Shown: piece by piece, positions 18,233 through 26,743 of the stretch
Numbering within the stretch: position 1 is the stretch's first letter
Layout: the number at the start of each line of letters is the position of its first letter
Assembly (NCBI GenBank): GCA_964414815.1
Contig: CAYPXY010000007.1
Location: 62,001-126,000, forward strand
Source of the DNA: Mariniblastus sp964414815
GTDB taxonomy: Bacteria > Planctomycetota > Planctomycetia > Pirellulales > Pirellulaceae
Reading direction: 5' to 3'
DNA: 64,000 bases
Translations under genes and position numbers: made by a program
Notes under the pieces: generated by a model
Database searches by the model: none
What the model was told of the DNA's origin: nothing
What the model saw: the letters and a program-made list of their open reading frames with translations, nothing else

Positions 18233-19373
18233 CCTCCTTCTCCACTTTCTGCTCAGGGAGTTTCGGAAGTTCTCCGTCTCCTGTTTCGGGAGTCGTATCA
18301 GGTGTGGACGGGGGTTGATCCTCGCTGGAGGATTTTGCGGGATCTGGATCGCCGAGTTTGCGGGGTTGATAATCATGATCGCGCTTGCGCAGCACCTCGG
18401 CGGACACAATGTTGTCTGGAACCACGTTGGGAATGGGGACATCGAACTGATTTGCCGTTCGCTCAATCTTGGCCAGTGTTTCTGACCCGGAGATGACTCG
18501 GCCAAAACAGGTGTGGGCTCCATCGAGACGGCTTGTCCGCGAAAAGGTGAGGAAGAACTGGTTGGATCCAGTATCCTTGCCGGCCAGAGCCATGCTGATG
18601 CAATGAGTGAAATGCCGCCGGGTGTCGGGTGAATCGCATTCGCAGGCGATGGTATAGCCGAGGTCCGGAACGGGAGTACCGTCTCCCTTATTTTGCCCGG
18701 CCTGTGCAATAGAGCCATCAATCACTCGGTGAAACTGGATGTCACTAAAATTGCCAGCCTCGACCAGCGAGATGAAGTTGTTCACCGTGTTGGGTGCCTG
18801 ATCTTCATAGAGCTCCACGACGATTTCGCCTTTATTGGTCGTCAATTTGACGCGCGGGAGGTCATCGTTGGTGGCCTCACGCTGGCGAATCATCAACTCT
18901 TCAAAAATCTCCCGACCGCTGATAGGCAGGCGATCCAGTTTGGCCGCGACCTCGAACCAGGCCGGTTTGATTCCCAGCTTGATCAGTCGATCGCCGACCT
19001 CAAGCACCGATTGATCCTTGTTGTCTTTGGCGTCGTTTACCAGAATTCCCATGACCTGTCGCAGGGTTGCTGAATCAGTGGGAGCTTCGTCGAGTCTGGC
19101 CAGTGCCTGTTCCAGCAGTTGCGGGATCAACGTGTTGGCCCGTTCAATCAATTCGTTGTATTCCGTTTGCAGTTGTTGGGCGTTCCCCATTCCGGACTGG
19201 ATCGCCGCTTCCTTGATTTCGAACTGAGTTTGTAGTTCGGACCATTGCTTCTGGAGATCTTCCAGCGAATGACCTTGACCGTCTTGGGCACTAACCGGTT
19301 GAAGCCAGGCCAGCATGACCAGCCATACGAAAGTTACCTTGATGGATCGGAATTCAGTTTCAACGTGTTTCAT
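18225..19373 (-). CDS. Secreted cyclophilin-type peptidyl-prolyl isomerase (paralogue 1)
   Basis: 382 residues. Residues about 1-29 form a signal peptide (VTFVWLVMLAWLQPVSAQ). A helical N-terminal region (30-190) is followed by a cyclophilin domain, from LPRVKLTTNKGEIVVELY to FGRVISGSETLAKI. The catalytic Arg is kept in FHRVIDGS, and the QFFLTF strand is present. The domain ends with ATVLRKRDHDYQP-like sequence shared by all three paralogues here (here EVLRKRDHDYQP), followed by a Pro/Glu-rich tail. These enzymes speed cis-trans isomerisation of proline bonds in exported proteins. It is the last of three tandem cyclophilin genes on the minus strand. Confidence 0.9.
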   Translation of the reverse strand: MKHVETEFRSIKVTFVWLVMLAWLQPVSAQDGQGHSLEDLQKQWSELQTQFEIKEAAIQSGMGNAQQLQTEYNELIERANTLIPQLLEQALARLDEAPTDSATLRQVMGILVNDAKDNKDQSVLEVGDRLIKLGIKPAWFEVAAKLDRLPISGREIFEELMIRQREATNDDLPRVKLTTNKGEIVVELYEDQAPNTVNNFISLVEAGNFSDIQFHRVIDGSIAQAGQNKGDGTPVPDLGYTIACECDSPDTRRHFTHCISMALAGKDTGSNQFFLTFSRTSRLDGAHTCFGRVISGSETLAKIERTANQFDVPIPNVVPDNIVSAEVLRKRDHDYQPRKLGDPDPAKSSSEDQPPSTPDTTPETGDGELPKLPEQKVEKEDS

Positions 19374-19463
19374 GTTTGAGGGAAGATGATGGTTTTCGGT
19401 GCCGCAGTCGTTGTTCGTGATTTTAAACCTTTTACTTCATGCTGAAAACCTGAACACCGAAAA

Positions 19464-20663
19464 CTATTTTTCCTTGGGAGCAACATCCGGAATGATACTG
19501 GACGACTGGCCGCTCTTGGTTGCATCCGGGGTCGTGCTGAAATCGAGTGCCGGCAATGAAAACGCTTTGCTGGGCTGGTAGTCATGATCCCGCTTTCGCA
19601 AAACGGTCGCCCGTTTGATTTTGATCGCGTCGGTATTTTTAACCAGGCTGGAGGAAATCACAGGTTTCAACTGATAAATGACATCCAGTCCTTCGATCAC
19701 GCGGCCAAAGGCAACAAATTTAAGATCGAAGTGCTGCATGGGCTGATAGGTAAAGAAAAATTGTGAGCCGCTGGAGTTGGGTCCGCTCTCATACATACCC
19801 ACGGTTCCGGCAAAAAAACGTCGCGACTCGGCCGAACTGGGTTCTCGCTGAATCTTGTAACCTGGATCACCGGTTCCGTCTCCTGCGGGACAGCCCGTAC
19901 GAGCTGTTTGCCCGGGGTTGACTTCAAAAAAATCAAGTCCATCGTAAAACCCGGTCTCCACCAGCGAGATGAAATTTGCCACGGTTTGAGGGGCCTCATT
20001 TTCAAACAGTTCCAGCACAATCTCTCCCAGGTCGGTTTCCAGTTTGACGCGAGGAAGATCCTCCGCCTGTTCTTCCTGGACTCGTTTTGCCAGTTCCATT
20101 TCCCAGAACTTCTTTCCCGCTTCATAGTGGGTCATAAACTCCTTTGTAATCGGAACCTTCATTCTCTCAAGTCGCTTTAGAATCCGGTCAGCACGTTGGT
20201 AGTCTTGCATCGCAATGCAGGCTTGGAATGCGATATTGAGAACTTGGGGATCGGGTTGCCGGTGTTCTCCGACCAGTGACGCCAGTTCGTAGGCACGAGC
20301 CGGATCAAAAGGTTGGGTCTGACCACGTCCTTCGACCGCGTCGGCCGCCATTCGCAGGATATGTGCGGCCGCTAATGGGTTGCCTTCCGGATCGGCTGCA
20401 AATGATTTCTGTGCGGTCTCGTCCAGTTGGCTTCGCAGTTCGATGACACGCGCCTTCAGTTGATCGATTTTCTTTTGTTCTTCGGCCATTCGAACGGGGA
20501 AGCCGATGGGCATTCCGGCATATCGCTTGCTGATATCGCGTTCGATACTCCGGATTTCATCACGCATGGCGATGAATTGGGAGCCATCCTGAAGAGGGGC
20601 AGCCAGGAGCGAGTCGGTAAACACGACGATCAGTCCGACAGAAATAAAAACATGGTTAAACAT
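19464..20663 (-). CDS. Secreted cyclophilin-type protein with altered active site (paralogue 2)
   Basis: About 399 residues from the ATG at 20663 (an ATG at 20669 is equally possible). The N-terminus is a signal peptide ending around LLAAP. A helical region (to about 195) precedes the cyclophilin domain. The canonical FHRV, which carries the catalytic arginine, is changed to FFEVNPG, so the usual isomerase activity is probably reduced or lost. SQFFFTYQP and FGRVIEGLDVI are conserved. It shares the ATVLRKRDHDYQPSKA tail motif with its neighbours. It lies between two other cyclophilin genes on the same strand. Confidence 0.87.
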   Translation of the reverse strand: MFNHVFISVGLIVVFTDSLLAAPLQDGSQFIAMRDEIRSIERDISKRYAGMPIGFPVRMAEEQKKIDQLKARVIELRSQLDETAQKSFAADPEGNPLAAAHILRMAADAVEGRGQTQPFDPARAYELASLVGEHRQPDPQVLNIAFQACIAMQDYQRADRILKRLERMKVPITKEFMTHYEAGKKFWEMELAKRVQEEQAEDLPRVKLETDLGEIVLELFENEAPQTVANFISLVETGFYDGLDFFEVNPGQTARTGCPAGDGTGDPGYKIQREPSSAESRRFFAGTVGMYESGPNSSGSQFFFTYQPMQHFDLKFVAFGRVIEGLDVIYQLKPVISSSLVKNTDAIKIKRATVLRKRDHDYQPSKAFSLPALDFSTTPDATKSGQSSSIIPDVAPKEK

Positions 20664-20916
20664 ACACATACCCAGAACAGAGAGATTCACAGAATTTTCA
20701 ATTGGCTGGTCAACTGCGGATGAATGGACCTGGCCATCACGAAACTTCAGTAGGATTGAGCGATCCTTCTATGGTACTTTCCAGAGGCCTTTGATTTAAT
20801 GCCAAATCCTGTCATTCAAAATCACTTTTGGCAGACCAGCCCGCATATTCCGAATGGTCGTAACTTCATGGCGGGGCGCGGTTGGCGAAATGGTGGTGCG
20901 AACGTTGTGTGAGCGA

Positions 20917-22185
20917 TTACTCGCCATCAACGGGTCGTGGGCCCGCGAACAACGCAGGGTTTGGCTTGTATTCATGATCTCGCTTTTTCAAGACGGTCGC
21001 TTTCCGGAGAATCGTAAAGCCCGGTTGTTCCATAGGAGTTTCTTTGCCATCTTTTTCGGAGGCCGTAATGTTCGTGCGGATTTTATCGATCACTTCCAGG
21101 CCCGAGATGACCCGGCCAAAAGGAACTTGAATGGCGTCGAGGTTGGGGATGGGCACCAGGGTGATCAAGAATTCAGGCCCCCCGCTGTTGGGCACTTTTT
21201 TTCCGTCTTCATCCTGTCTCGCCACCAGCGACAGGACTCCTCGCAAATGATGTCGCTCGATTCCGCCCACCGGAGTTTCGTCGTGAATGAGGTACTCAAC
21301 TCGGCGAGGTCGGGCCTCAACGATTTGTTTGGTTTGCTCGTCGAGAGTCATTTCCAGAATGCCGGTTTGGGCAATGCCGAAATGGAAGATATTTTTAGTT
21401 ACCCTGTGGAACACCAGATGGTCGTAGTGGCCTTTCTCAACCAGGCTGACAAAGTGCCCGACCGTATCAGGATATTGATCCTCATACAGCTCGACAACGA
21501 TCCTGCCCGCATCGGTTTCGATTGCGACTTGAGGCAAGGCATCTTTTTGGCTGCTGACATCATCAAGTTGTTTTTCTCCTTCCTGCATCTGAATCAGAAA
21601 CGGAAGCCCTTGAAGCATTGCCACTTCCGGTAGAGGTAATTTCGGAACCGATGCCGCCAGCTTGTCGCGATACTTCAATGCTTCGTCGAAGCGATTGGTC
21701 AACAAAGCCGTTCGCATCAGGTACAACTCCACTTTTTCGTCGGGATTCGATTCGACCACCCGTCGGGCGATCTGATAGGTCATCTCGTATTGGTGGTCGT
21801 TGAACAGCCCTTCGATCATCGACGCTCCCAAGTCCAGTATCTCCTGATCCAGATCCGGAGAAAATCGAAACAGCGTGTAGGTCAGCTCGATGATGCGATC
21901 CTTTTGGGCGCGCCCTCCGGCCATCGCGGCCTCAAATTGCTTGCTCCATTCTTCGGCTTCGTCGTATTTGCCAAGCCGGTACGAGTAGGACGCGATCGTG
22001 ACGGACTTCAGGTGGCCTCTGAGTAGTTCAAGAGCTGCCTGCAGGTCAACTTTGCATCGAGCAAGTTGTTCTGCGGAAGGTTCAGAGGTTTCTGCCGCAG
22101 CATCAAAAGTCAACCCCTGGCCTTTCGCCGCATACGGCACCAGGCTGCTCAGGAAACACAGGACGAAAATTGTAAATCGGCTCAT
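20917..22185 (-). CDS. Secreted cyclophilin-type peptidyl-prolyl isomerase (paralogue 3)
   Basis: 422 residues from the ATG at 22185. The first ~20 residues (FTIFVLCFLSSLVPYAAKG) are a signal peptide. Residues about 40-215 are helical, with a TPR-like feel. The cyclophilin domain starts at LPQVAIETDAGRIVVELY; FHRVTKN keeps the catalytic Arg, but a long insertion follows. PEFLITLVPIPNL replaces the usual QFFIT strand and FGRVISGLEVI is intact. The ATVLKKRDHEYKPNPALF tail is shared with paralogues 1 and 2. It is the first of the tandem trio and is divergent from rsmD. Confidence 0.87.
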   Translation of the reverse strand: MSRFTIFVLCFLSSLVPYAAKGQGLTFDAAAETSEPSAEQLARCKVDLQAALELLRGHLKSVTIASYSYRLGKYDEAEEWSKQFEAAMAGGRAQKDRIIELTYTLFRFSPDLDQEILDLGASMIEGLFNDHQYEMTYQIARRVVESNPDEKVELYLMRTALLTNRFDEALKYRDKLAASVPKLPLPEVAMLQGLPFLIQMQEGEKQLDDVSSQKDALPQVAIETDAGRIVVELYEDQYPDTVGHFVSLVEKGHYDHLVFHRVTKNIFHFGIAQTGILEMTLDEQTKQIVEARPRRVEYLIHDETPVGGIERHHLRGVLSLVARQDEDGKKVPNSGGPEFLITLVPIPNLDAIQVPFGRVISGLEVIDKIRTNITASEKDGKETPMEQPGFTILRKATVLKKRDHEYKPNPALFAGPRPVDGE

Positions 22186-22330
22186 TGAAACAAAAGGGTA
22201 CTCAGAAGATATAATGATAGGGCTGGAAAGGGCTGTTTTCAGTACGATATTAAAAGTGTGTTCGAGTCGCCAGTCCAATGGCCAGCGGCTACGCCCCAAC
22301 CCTGAATTCCCGATCCCCGACTCCCAAACC

Positions 22331-22969
22331 ATGCCGAAACCTCGATCCCAACGCGATCTCAGTCAATGGAAAACGAATCGACCTGCGGCCCAGGCGGGCA
22401 AGCTGCGAATCGTGGGAGGCAAATACCGCGGGCGGCAAATTGCCTACTCCGGTGATCCCGTGACACGACCCATGAAAGATTATACCCGCGAAGCCGTTTT
22501 CAATTTAGTGGGCGGCTGGGTTCCCGGCAAAGTCTGTTTCGACTTGTTTGCAGGCACTGGAGCCGTCGGGATCGAGGCCATCAGTCGCGGGGCCGCACGA
22601 GCCATCCTGGTGGAGCGACATTTTCCGACACTGCGGCTGATTCACGAGAATGTTCAATCGCTCGATGCATCCATGAACGTCGTGGTAGAGGGATCGGACA
22701 GTTTCTATTGGGTCCGCCAATTCGTGAACGAACCGTCCCGATGGCCGATTGAACCTTGGGTCGTTTTCGTCTGCCCCCCTTACGCACTGTTTAGTGAGAA
22801 GCAAAACGAACTGTTGCAGATGATCGAAGGTATGATCAGCGCGTCCCCGGAAGGAAGTCTGGTCGTCGTCGAATCCAGTGAAGATTTTGATCTTCGGTTG
22901 CTACCCCAATCCGATCAATGGGAGTCACGTCAGTATTCACCTGCTGTGGTTTCGGTTTTAAAAAAATAA
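22331..22969 (+). CDS. rsmD: 16S rRNA (guanine-N2)-methyltransferase RsmD-like
   Basis: 213 residues from the ATG at 22331. It would methylate G966 of 16S rRNA. RsmD landmarks are clear: KLRIVGGKYRGRQI at the start, TRPMKDYTREAVFNLV, then motif I FDLFAGTGAVGIEAISRGA and an acidic ligand in ILVER. Motif IV, normally Asp-Pro-Pro-Phe/Tyr, reads FVCPPYALF, with Cys in place of the Asp that helps orient the target amine. It may still work or be altered. The bases just before the ATG are a degenerate CCCGAAC-type heptamer run instead of a Shine-Dalgarno site. Confidence 0.88.
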   Translation: MPKPRSQRDLSQWKTNRPAAQAGKLRIVGGKYRGRQIAYSGDPVTRPMKDYTREAVFNLVGGWVPGKVCFDLFAGTGAVGIEAISRGAARAILVERHFPTLRLIHENVQSLDASMNVVVEGSDSFYWVRQFVNEPSRWPIEPWVVFVCPPYALFSEKQNELLQMIEGMISASPEGSLVVVESSEDFDLRLLPQSDQWESRQYSPAVVSVLKK

Positions 22970-22970
22970 C

Positions 22971-23072
22971 ACCTGCAAACCAGTATCCCGCGCCTTTGGG
23001 GGGTGCCTATTGAGCAAGTTCGGTCTTGCAGTACGTTTTTTGGCGGCAACCCCCGACGGCTTGCGGATAAAC
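22971..23072. repeat. Right half of the ~254-bp palindromic element
   Basis: Starts at CACCTGCAAACC immediately after the rsmD stop codon, contains the CGCGCCTTTGGGGGGTGCC and GGCGGCAACCCCCG strands that can form a hairpin, and ends CGGCTTGCGGATAAAC, one base different from the full copies. The left half is absent. Confidence 0.8.
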
Positions 23073-23118
23073 AGTCCACCTTCACATGAATCGCCATAAA
23101 TTGGGAGCTTGAAGCGAC

Positions 23119-23202
23119 CTCTGATCTCTGACTTCTGACTTCTGACCTCTGACCTCTGACCTCTGACCTCTGACCTCTGACCTCTGACCTCTGACCTCCG
23201 AC
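23119..23202. repeat. Heptamer tandem repeat (CTCTGAC, 12 units)
   Basis: Twelve head-to-tail 7-bp units: eight CTCTGAC, two TTCTGAC, and single CTCTGAT and CTCCGAC variants. The array ends exactly at the base before the stop codon of the lipoprotein gene (23203-23205). Confidence 0.95.
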
Positions 23203-24252
23203 CTACCGGACCGGTCGCCATTCGGGAGCGACACCTGCCCCGCCCCGATCATCGAATTCTGCTGATGCAGAAAACGAATCATCGTTTTGCATCGTGACTC
23301 TTGCCGAAGCATCCAGTCGTCGCCCGTTGGGCGTTACATACCGAGCGGCCACAACGATCTCGTCTCCTTCCGGCAAGCCTTCGTCGAACGGAAGGTCCAG
23401 CAGAATACCTGCCGCTTGGGGAGCTCGATGGCTCAAGAACAATTCAACTTCATCTGCCAGAAATGTCCAGACTCCCAGTCGCTGGTTGACAGAATCCGCC
23501 GATGGATCCAACACGCTGACGGCCAGATCGCTGCCAATCAGTTCCGTTTGACCTCGAGCATTGAGCGGCTTGAGCAACACCGTGATGCCCACGGGCCTCA
23601 GTCCATCATAGCGAACAAAGGTTGCCGTCCGATCAATCACTAGTTGGGTAACTTGGTCCGCTTGATCCCTGCTTCTCACCGCCGGAAGACCTGCCCCCGA
23701 CGCGTTTCGTTGAAATGAAGCCGATCGACCCTGGACTGGCCTGCGGATGAATCCGGTCGAGCCATCATCCAACACACTGGGTTCATCGGAATCGGAACCC
23801 GCCCCCGGGGCATCGAACTCGTGGGATTCGCCCGGTAATGTCGAGTGGGGCGCTGAGAATCGCTGTGATTCGCCCGGAGGCAAAACGATTCCATTTTGGT
23901 AATTCCATGCCGGATCGGTCGGGCTGGAGTGCCAATCTCCGTGCGTCTCGTATTCATAAGCGGGGGCATCGTAGATAACGTCACCGTAAATCGCGTTGTC
24001 GTAGACCGCCGTTCGATCCGGCAGGGATCGCCGCTCGATTTTCGATGCCAGTTCGCTTTTTCCGTCGGCGTGAAGTGCCGCCAGAGCCTGATCCCGTTCG
24101 GCCCGAGTTTGATAGAACTTGTCTTCCAGGTCAAGAATCTCGGCGCGCAGCAACGCCGTTTCGCGCCGGCATCGAGGGTCAGAGTTGCAACCCACGGCTA
24201 AAATACAAATTCCGATGATCAAGAGCCGGGTGGCCATAATCGACTTGCCCAT
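23203..24252 (-). CDS. Putative lipoprotein of unknown function
   Basis: 349 residues. The N-terminus has a hydrophobic core and a lipobox (LAVGC, cysteine near residue 22), so it is probably lipidated and held in a membrane. A coiled-coil-like stretch follows (CRRETALLRAEILDLEDKFYQTRAERDQALAAL), then a Tyr/Asp/Pro-rich linker of about 120 residues. The C-terminal 150 residues look like a folded beta-rich domain, which I cannot name. The start is ATG at 24252 or 24237. The stop codon abuts the heptamer array at 23119-23202. Confidence 0.7.
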   Translation of the reverse strand: MGKSIMATRLLIIGICILAVGCNSDPRCRRETALLRAEILDLEDKFYQTRAERDQALAALHADGKSELASKIERRSLPDRTAVYDNAIYGDVIYDAPAYEYETHGDWHSSPTDPAWNYQNGIVLPPGESQRFSAPHSTLPGESHEFDAPGAGSDSDEPSVLDDGSTGFIRRPVQGRSASFQRNASGAGLPAVRSRDQADQVTQLVIDRTATFVRYDGLRPVGITVLLKPLNARGQTELIGSDLAVSVLDPSADSVNQRLGVWTFLADEVELFLSHRAPQAAGILLDLPFDEGLPEGDEIVVAARYVTPNGRRLDASARVTMQNDDSFSASAEFDDRGGAGVAPEWRPVR

Positions 24253-24464
24253 AGAGATTCTAAACTGAAACGGGCTAAATCTTTAGTGGAACTGCTCGAA
24301 TCGAGGCAATGCCAGTTCCTGGAAGTGCTGTCATTTTGTCCCAGTCCTCCGCCGAAGTTGCCTGCTTGTCGGACCATCCGGGCGCAACTATAGTTGGGGC
24401 TGCGACGGCTGATTAGCCTGTCTGTTTTACGATCTTTTTACGGTCGTTGGGTCTGCTGAAAATC

Positions 24465-24655
24465 AGGAGACCCGACGGCCAATATGACAAAACGGACAAA
24501 GGGAAGCGGGTGAAAATCCCGCGCGGACGCGCCGCTGTAAGAGATGTTTAAAGACTTCGCAATGATGCCACTGCACGAGTCGGTTGAAATGCCGATGGCA
24601 AGTGTGGGAAGGCGCGAAGTTATCTCAAGCCAGAAGACCTGCTCGCAAACGGTTT
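24465..24655 (+). ncRNA. Cobalamin (adenosylcobalamin-type) riboswitch
   Basis: The conserved core is readable by eye: GGGAAGCGGGTGAAAATCCC, then a GCGCCGCTGTAAG segment, a GTGTGGGAAGGC segment and the B12 box AGCCAGAAGACCTGC. Their order and spacing match the cobalamin riboswitch class (Rfam RF00174), which binds B12 and turns down expression of the gene that follows. It lies 210 bp upstream of the ATG of a DUF4465/PEP-CTERM gene. Boundaries are approximate. I did not identify the expression-platform hairpin. Confidence 0.93.
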
Positions 24656-24865
24656 CGATGACATTGTGTCCATCGACCTGATTCAAATTCAGTCCTCGCG
24701 ATTTGGGACCGGACCGAGATTCGTTTGCAGATTCATCTGGAAATTTCCGGATGTGCGAAGATTTTCTGTCCGTTTCAGGTCGAGAGACTGAATTTTCATC
24801 AAGTATTACCACGCGCTGTCCATCGCTCGTCATGTTTGCGCTGGACAATGGTAAGGAGAAAATTC

Positions 24866-25747
24866 ATGTTTTATCTTTTTCTGTTGAATCGCCTGCTGCG
24901 ACAGGCTTTTTGTTTGTTTTTGGCGTCTTGCTTGTTCATTCACTGGGAGTCGGTTGGAAGCGCAGACACGGTCAATTTTGATGAGTTGAATGTCTGGACA
25001 TCAATCGGATCCGATGGAAGTTACTACAACGGAGATCGTGGCGTCGGCAGCAACAACTTGGGCTGGTCCAGCGGGAACGTCTACTTCGGCAATAGTTTTG
25101 TCGATACCGCCTTCGGCGGTTACTGGAACGGATTTTCGTACTCCAACGTCAGCAATACAACGACGCCAGGCTTTGTCAACGAGTATGCGGCCTATGCTGG
25201 AGGCGGAGTGGGAGGCCAAGGAAACTATGCGGTGGCATTTGGTTTTGAAGACTCTCAGGCTTTCTTTAATTTGCCGGGAGCAAGCACGATCAGTTCGGTC
25301 TATTTGACCAATACAACCTATGCGGCTTTGTCGATGGAAAACGGAGATCAGTTTGCCAAAAAATTTGGTGGAAATACCGGCGACGAAGCCGATTACTTTT
25401 CCGTCACCTTCACGGGCTACGACAGTCTCAATGGAGCAGGCAATGTGACGGGCGCGGTTGAGTTTTATCTGGCTGACTTCCGTTTTGTAGATAACTCCCT
25501 GGATTACATTATCGATCAATGGACATCGGTCGATATGAGTGCGTTAGGGCTGGTTCAATCGGTGCGTCTGTCGTTCCAAAGCAGTGATGTGGGGCAGTTC
25601 GGGATCAACACTCCAACCTATGTCGCCCTGGACAATCTGGTTTATTCCACAGTTGCGATTCCAGAACCGACCAGTGGTGGATTGGGGGTTCTATTGATTT
25701 CGATGCTTTGGCTCCGTCGCCGTGACCGGCCAGGAGTTGCGGCGTGA
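24866..25747 (+). CDS. DUF4465 family exported protein with PEP-CTERM anchor
   Basis: 293 residues from the ATG at 24866, which has a good AAGGAG site 7 bp upstream (24853-24858). An N-terminal signal peptide ends near VGSADTVNFDEL. The body matches DUF4465: a WNGFSYSNV segment, TNTTYAALSMENGDQFAKKFGG and FYLADFRFVDNSLDYI. The C-terminus has a PEP-CTERM signal: IPEPTSGG, a hydrophobic helix and an RRRDRP basic end, which implies processing by an exosortase-type system. Upstream is a cobalamin riboswitch, so its expression should fall when B12 is plentiful. It overlaps the next gene by 4 bases (GTGA). A role in cobalamin capture is inferred from the riboswitch. Confidence 0.92.
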   Translation: MFYLFLLNRLLRQAFCLFLASCLFIHWESVGSADTVNFDELNVWTSIGSDGSYYNGDRGVGSNNLGWSSGNVYFGNSFVDTAFGGYWNGFSYSNVSNTTTPGFVNEYAAYAGGGVGGQGNYAVAFGFEDSQAFFNLPGASTISSVYLTNTTYAALSMENGDQFAKKFGGNTGDEADYFSVTFTGYDSLNGAGNVTGAVEFYLADFRFVDNSLDYIIDQWTSVDMSALGLVQSVRLSFQSSDVGQFGINTPTYVALDNLVYSTVAIPEPTSGGLGVLLISMLWLRRRDRPGVAA

Positions 25748-26553
25748 GTCCAGCACGCCCGGTAGGTCGCTTTCACCAGCGGTCAACTGCACGAACCGGA
25801 TGGACGCTAGTCGAGTTGCTGGTAGTGGTGGCCATCATTGGCTTGCTGCTGGCGATGCTGTTGCCGGCCGTTCAGTCAGTGCGCGAAGCCGCTCGGCGCG
25901 CGGCCTGCCAGAATAACCTGCGTCAGCTCGGGATTGCCATTCACAGCTACGAAGGCGTCTACCAGGCCCTGCCCCCGGGATGCCACGAATGGCGTCCCTG
26001 GGGTGGCAATCCCGCTTTGAAGAACTTTGCCTGGTCTGCGATGATTCTTCCCTTTCTGGAACAGGTTCCACTGCATCATGGAATCGATTTTGGCCTTCCG
26101 TTTGATCATCCCGTCAATCTGGAATTGGCACGGCAGACGATTCCGGTTTTTCTCTGTCCCAGCAATGCCATTCCGCTCACTCAAACCCTCGGACGAAGTG
26201 ACTACGGGGGGCTTTTCGGGCAACGGATCACCACCCGGACCGGGACCAACAACGGCCTGTTCATTTACAATCGAGCGATCAAGTTTTCCGAAATCACGGA
26301 TGGCCTGACGCATACGATTGCAGTGGCCGAAGATTCGGGCGGTCCCAATGCAGAGTGGATTAATGGAAACAATGTGTTTGAACAATCGGGGGGTATCAAT
26401 GATCCGAATGCCTGGATCGGAGACAACGAAATTCGGTCCAGACATCCCGGAGGCGCCTTGGCGCTGATGTGCTGCGGAAGAGTTGAGTTTTTCTCGAACG
26501 ATCTCGACAAACCGGTTTTGGCAGCGTTGATCACTCGCGACTTCGGAGATTGA
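25744..26553 (+). CDS. DUF1559 prepilin-like protein
   Basis: 269 residues. Starts with GTG at 25744, overlapping the upstream stop codon as GTGA, which implies translational coupling. Residues about 19-45 are a type IV prepilin-like segment (GWTLVELLVVVAIIGLLLAM); the canonical Phe+1 is replaced by Trp after Gly. A REAARRAACQNNLRQLGIA segment follows, typical of DUF1559, then the soluble domain with CPSNAIPL and a C-terminal HPGGALALMC motif. DUF1559 proteins are greatly expanded in planctomycetes; they are exported, and their roles are largely unknown. Being under the same cobalamin riboswitch as DUF4465 is the notable point. Confidence 0.9.
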   Translation: MSPARPVGRFHQRSTARTGWTLVELLVVVAIIGLLLAMLLPAVQSVREAARRAACQNNLRQLGIAIHSYEGVYQALPPGCHEWRPWGGNPALKNFAWSAMILPFLEQVPLHHGIDFGLPFDHPVNLELARQTIPVFLCPSNAIPLTQTLGRSDYGGLFGQRITTRTGTNNGLFIYNRAIKFSEITDGLTHTIAVAEDSGGPNAEWINGNNVFEQSGGINDPNAWIGDNEIRSRHPGGALALMCCGRVEFFSNDLDKPVLAALITRDFGD

Positions 26554-26743
26554 TCCCGCGATCGTTGCTTGGGAATTTATTTCAGGGCAATTCCTTGGCG
26601 GGGCGGATCGTTGGGCGTATCTTATTTATTGCAGGTACGAAAACCTTCCGTTTCATCCGCACTGCGGCACGGCCCAACCATCGCGTCGACTTGTTCGACG
26701 GCTGGTTCCGGTTCGCAGATGCATTGTATGTTGAAAGCCCAAT

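Noticed and set aside
20854..21633. Long open frame (259 codons) on the plus strand inside the third cyclophilin gene
   Set aside because: Shadow of the minus-strand gene; composition is Arg/Phe/His-rich and no domain is seen.
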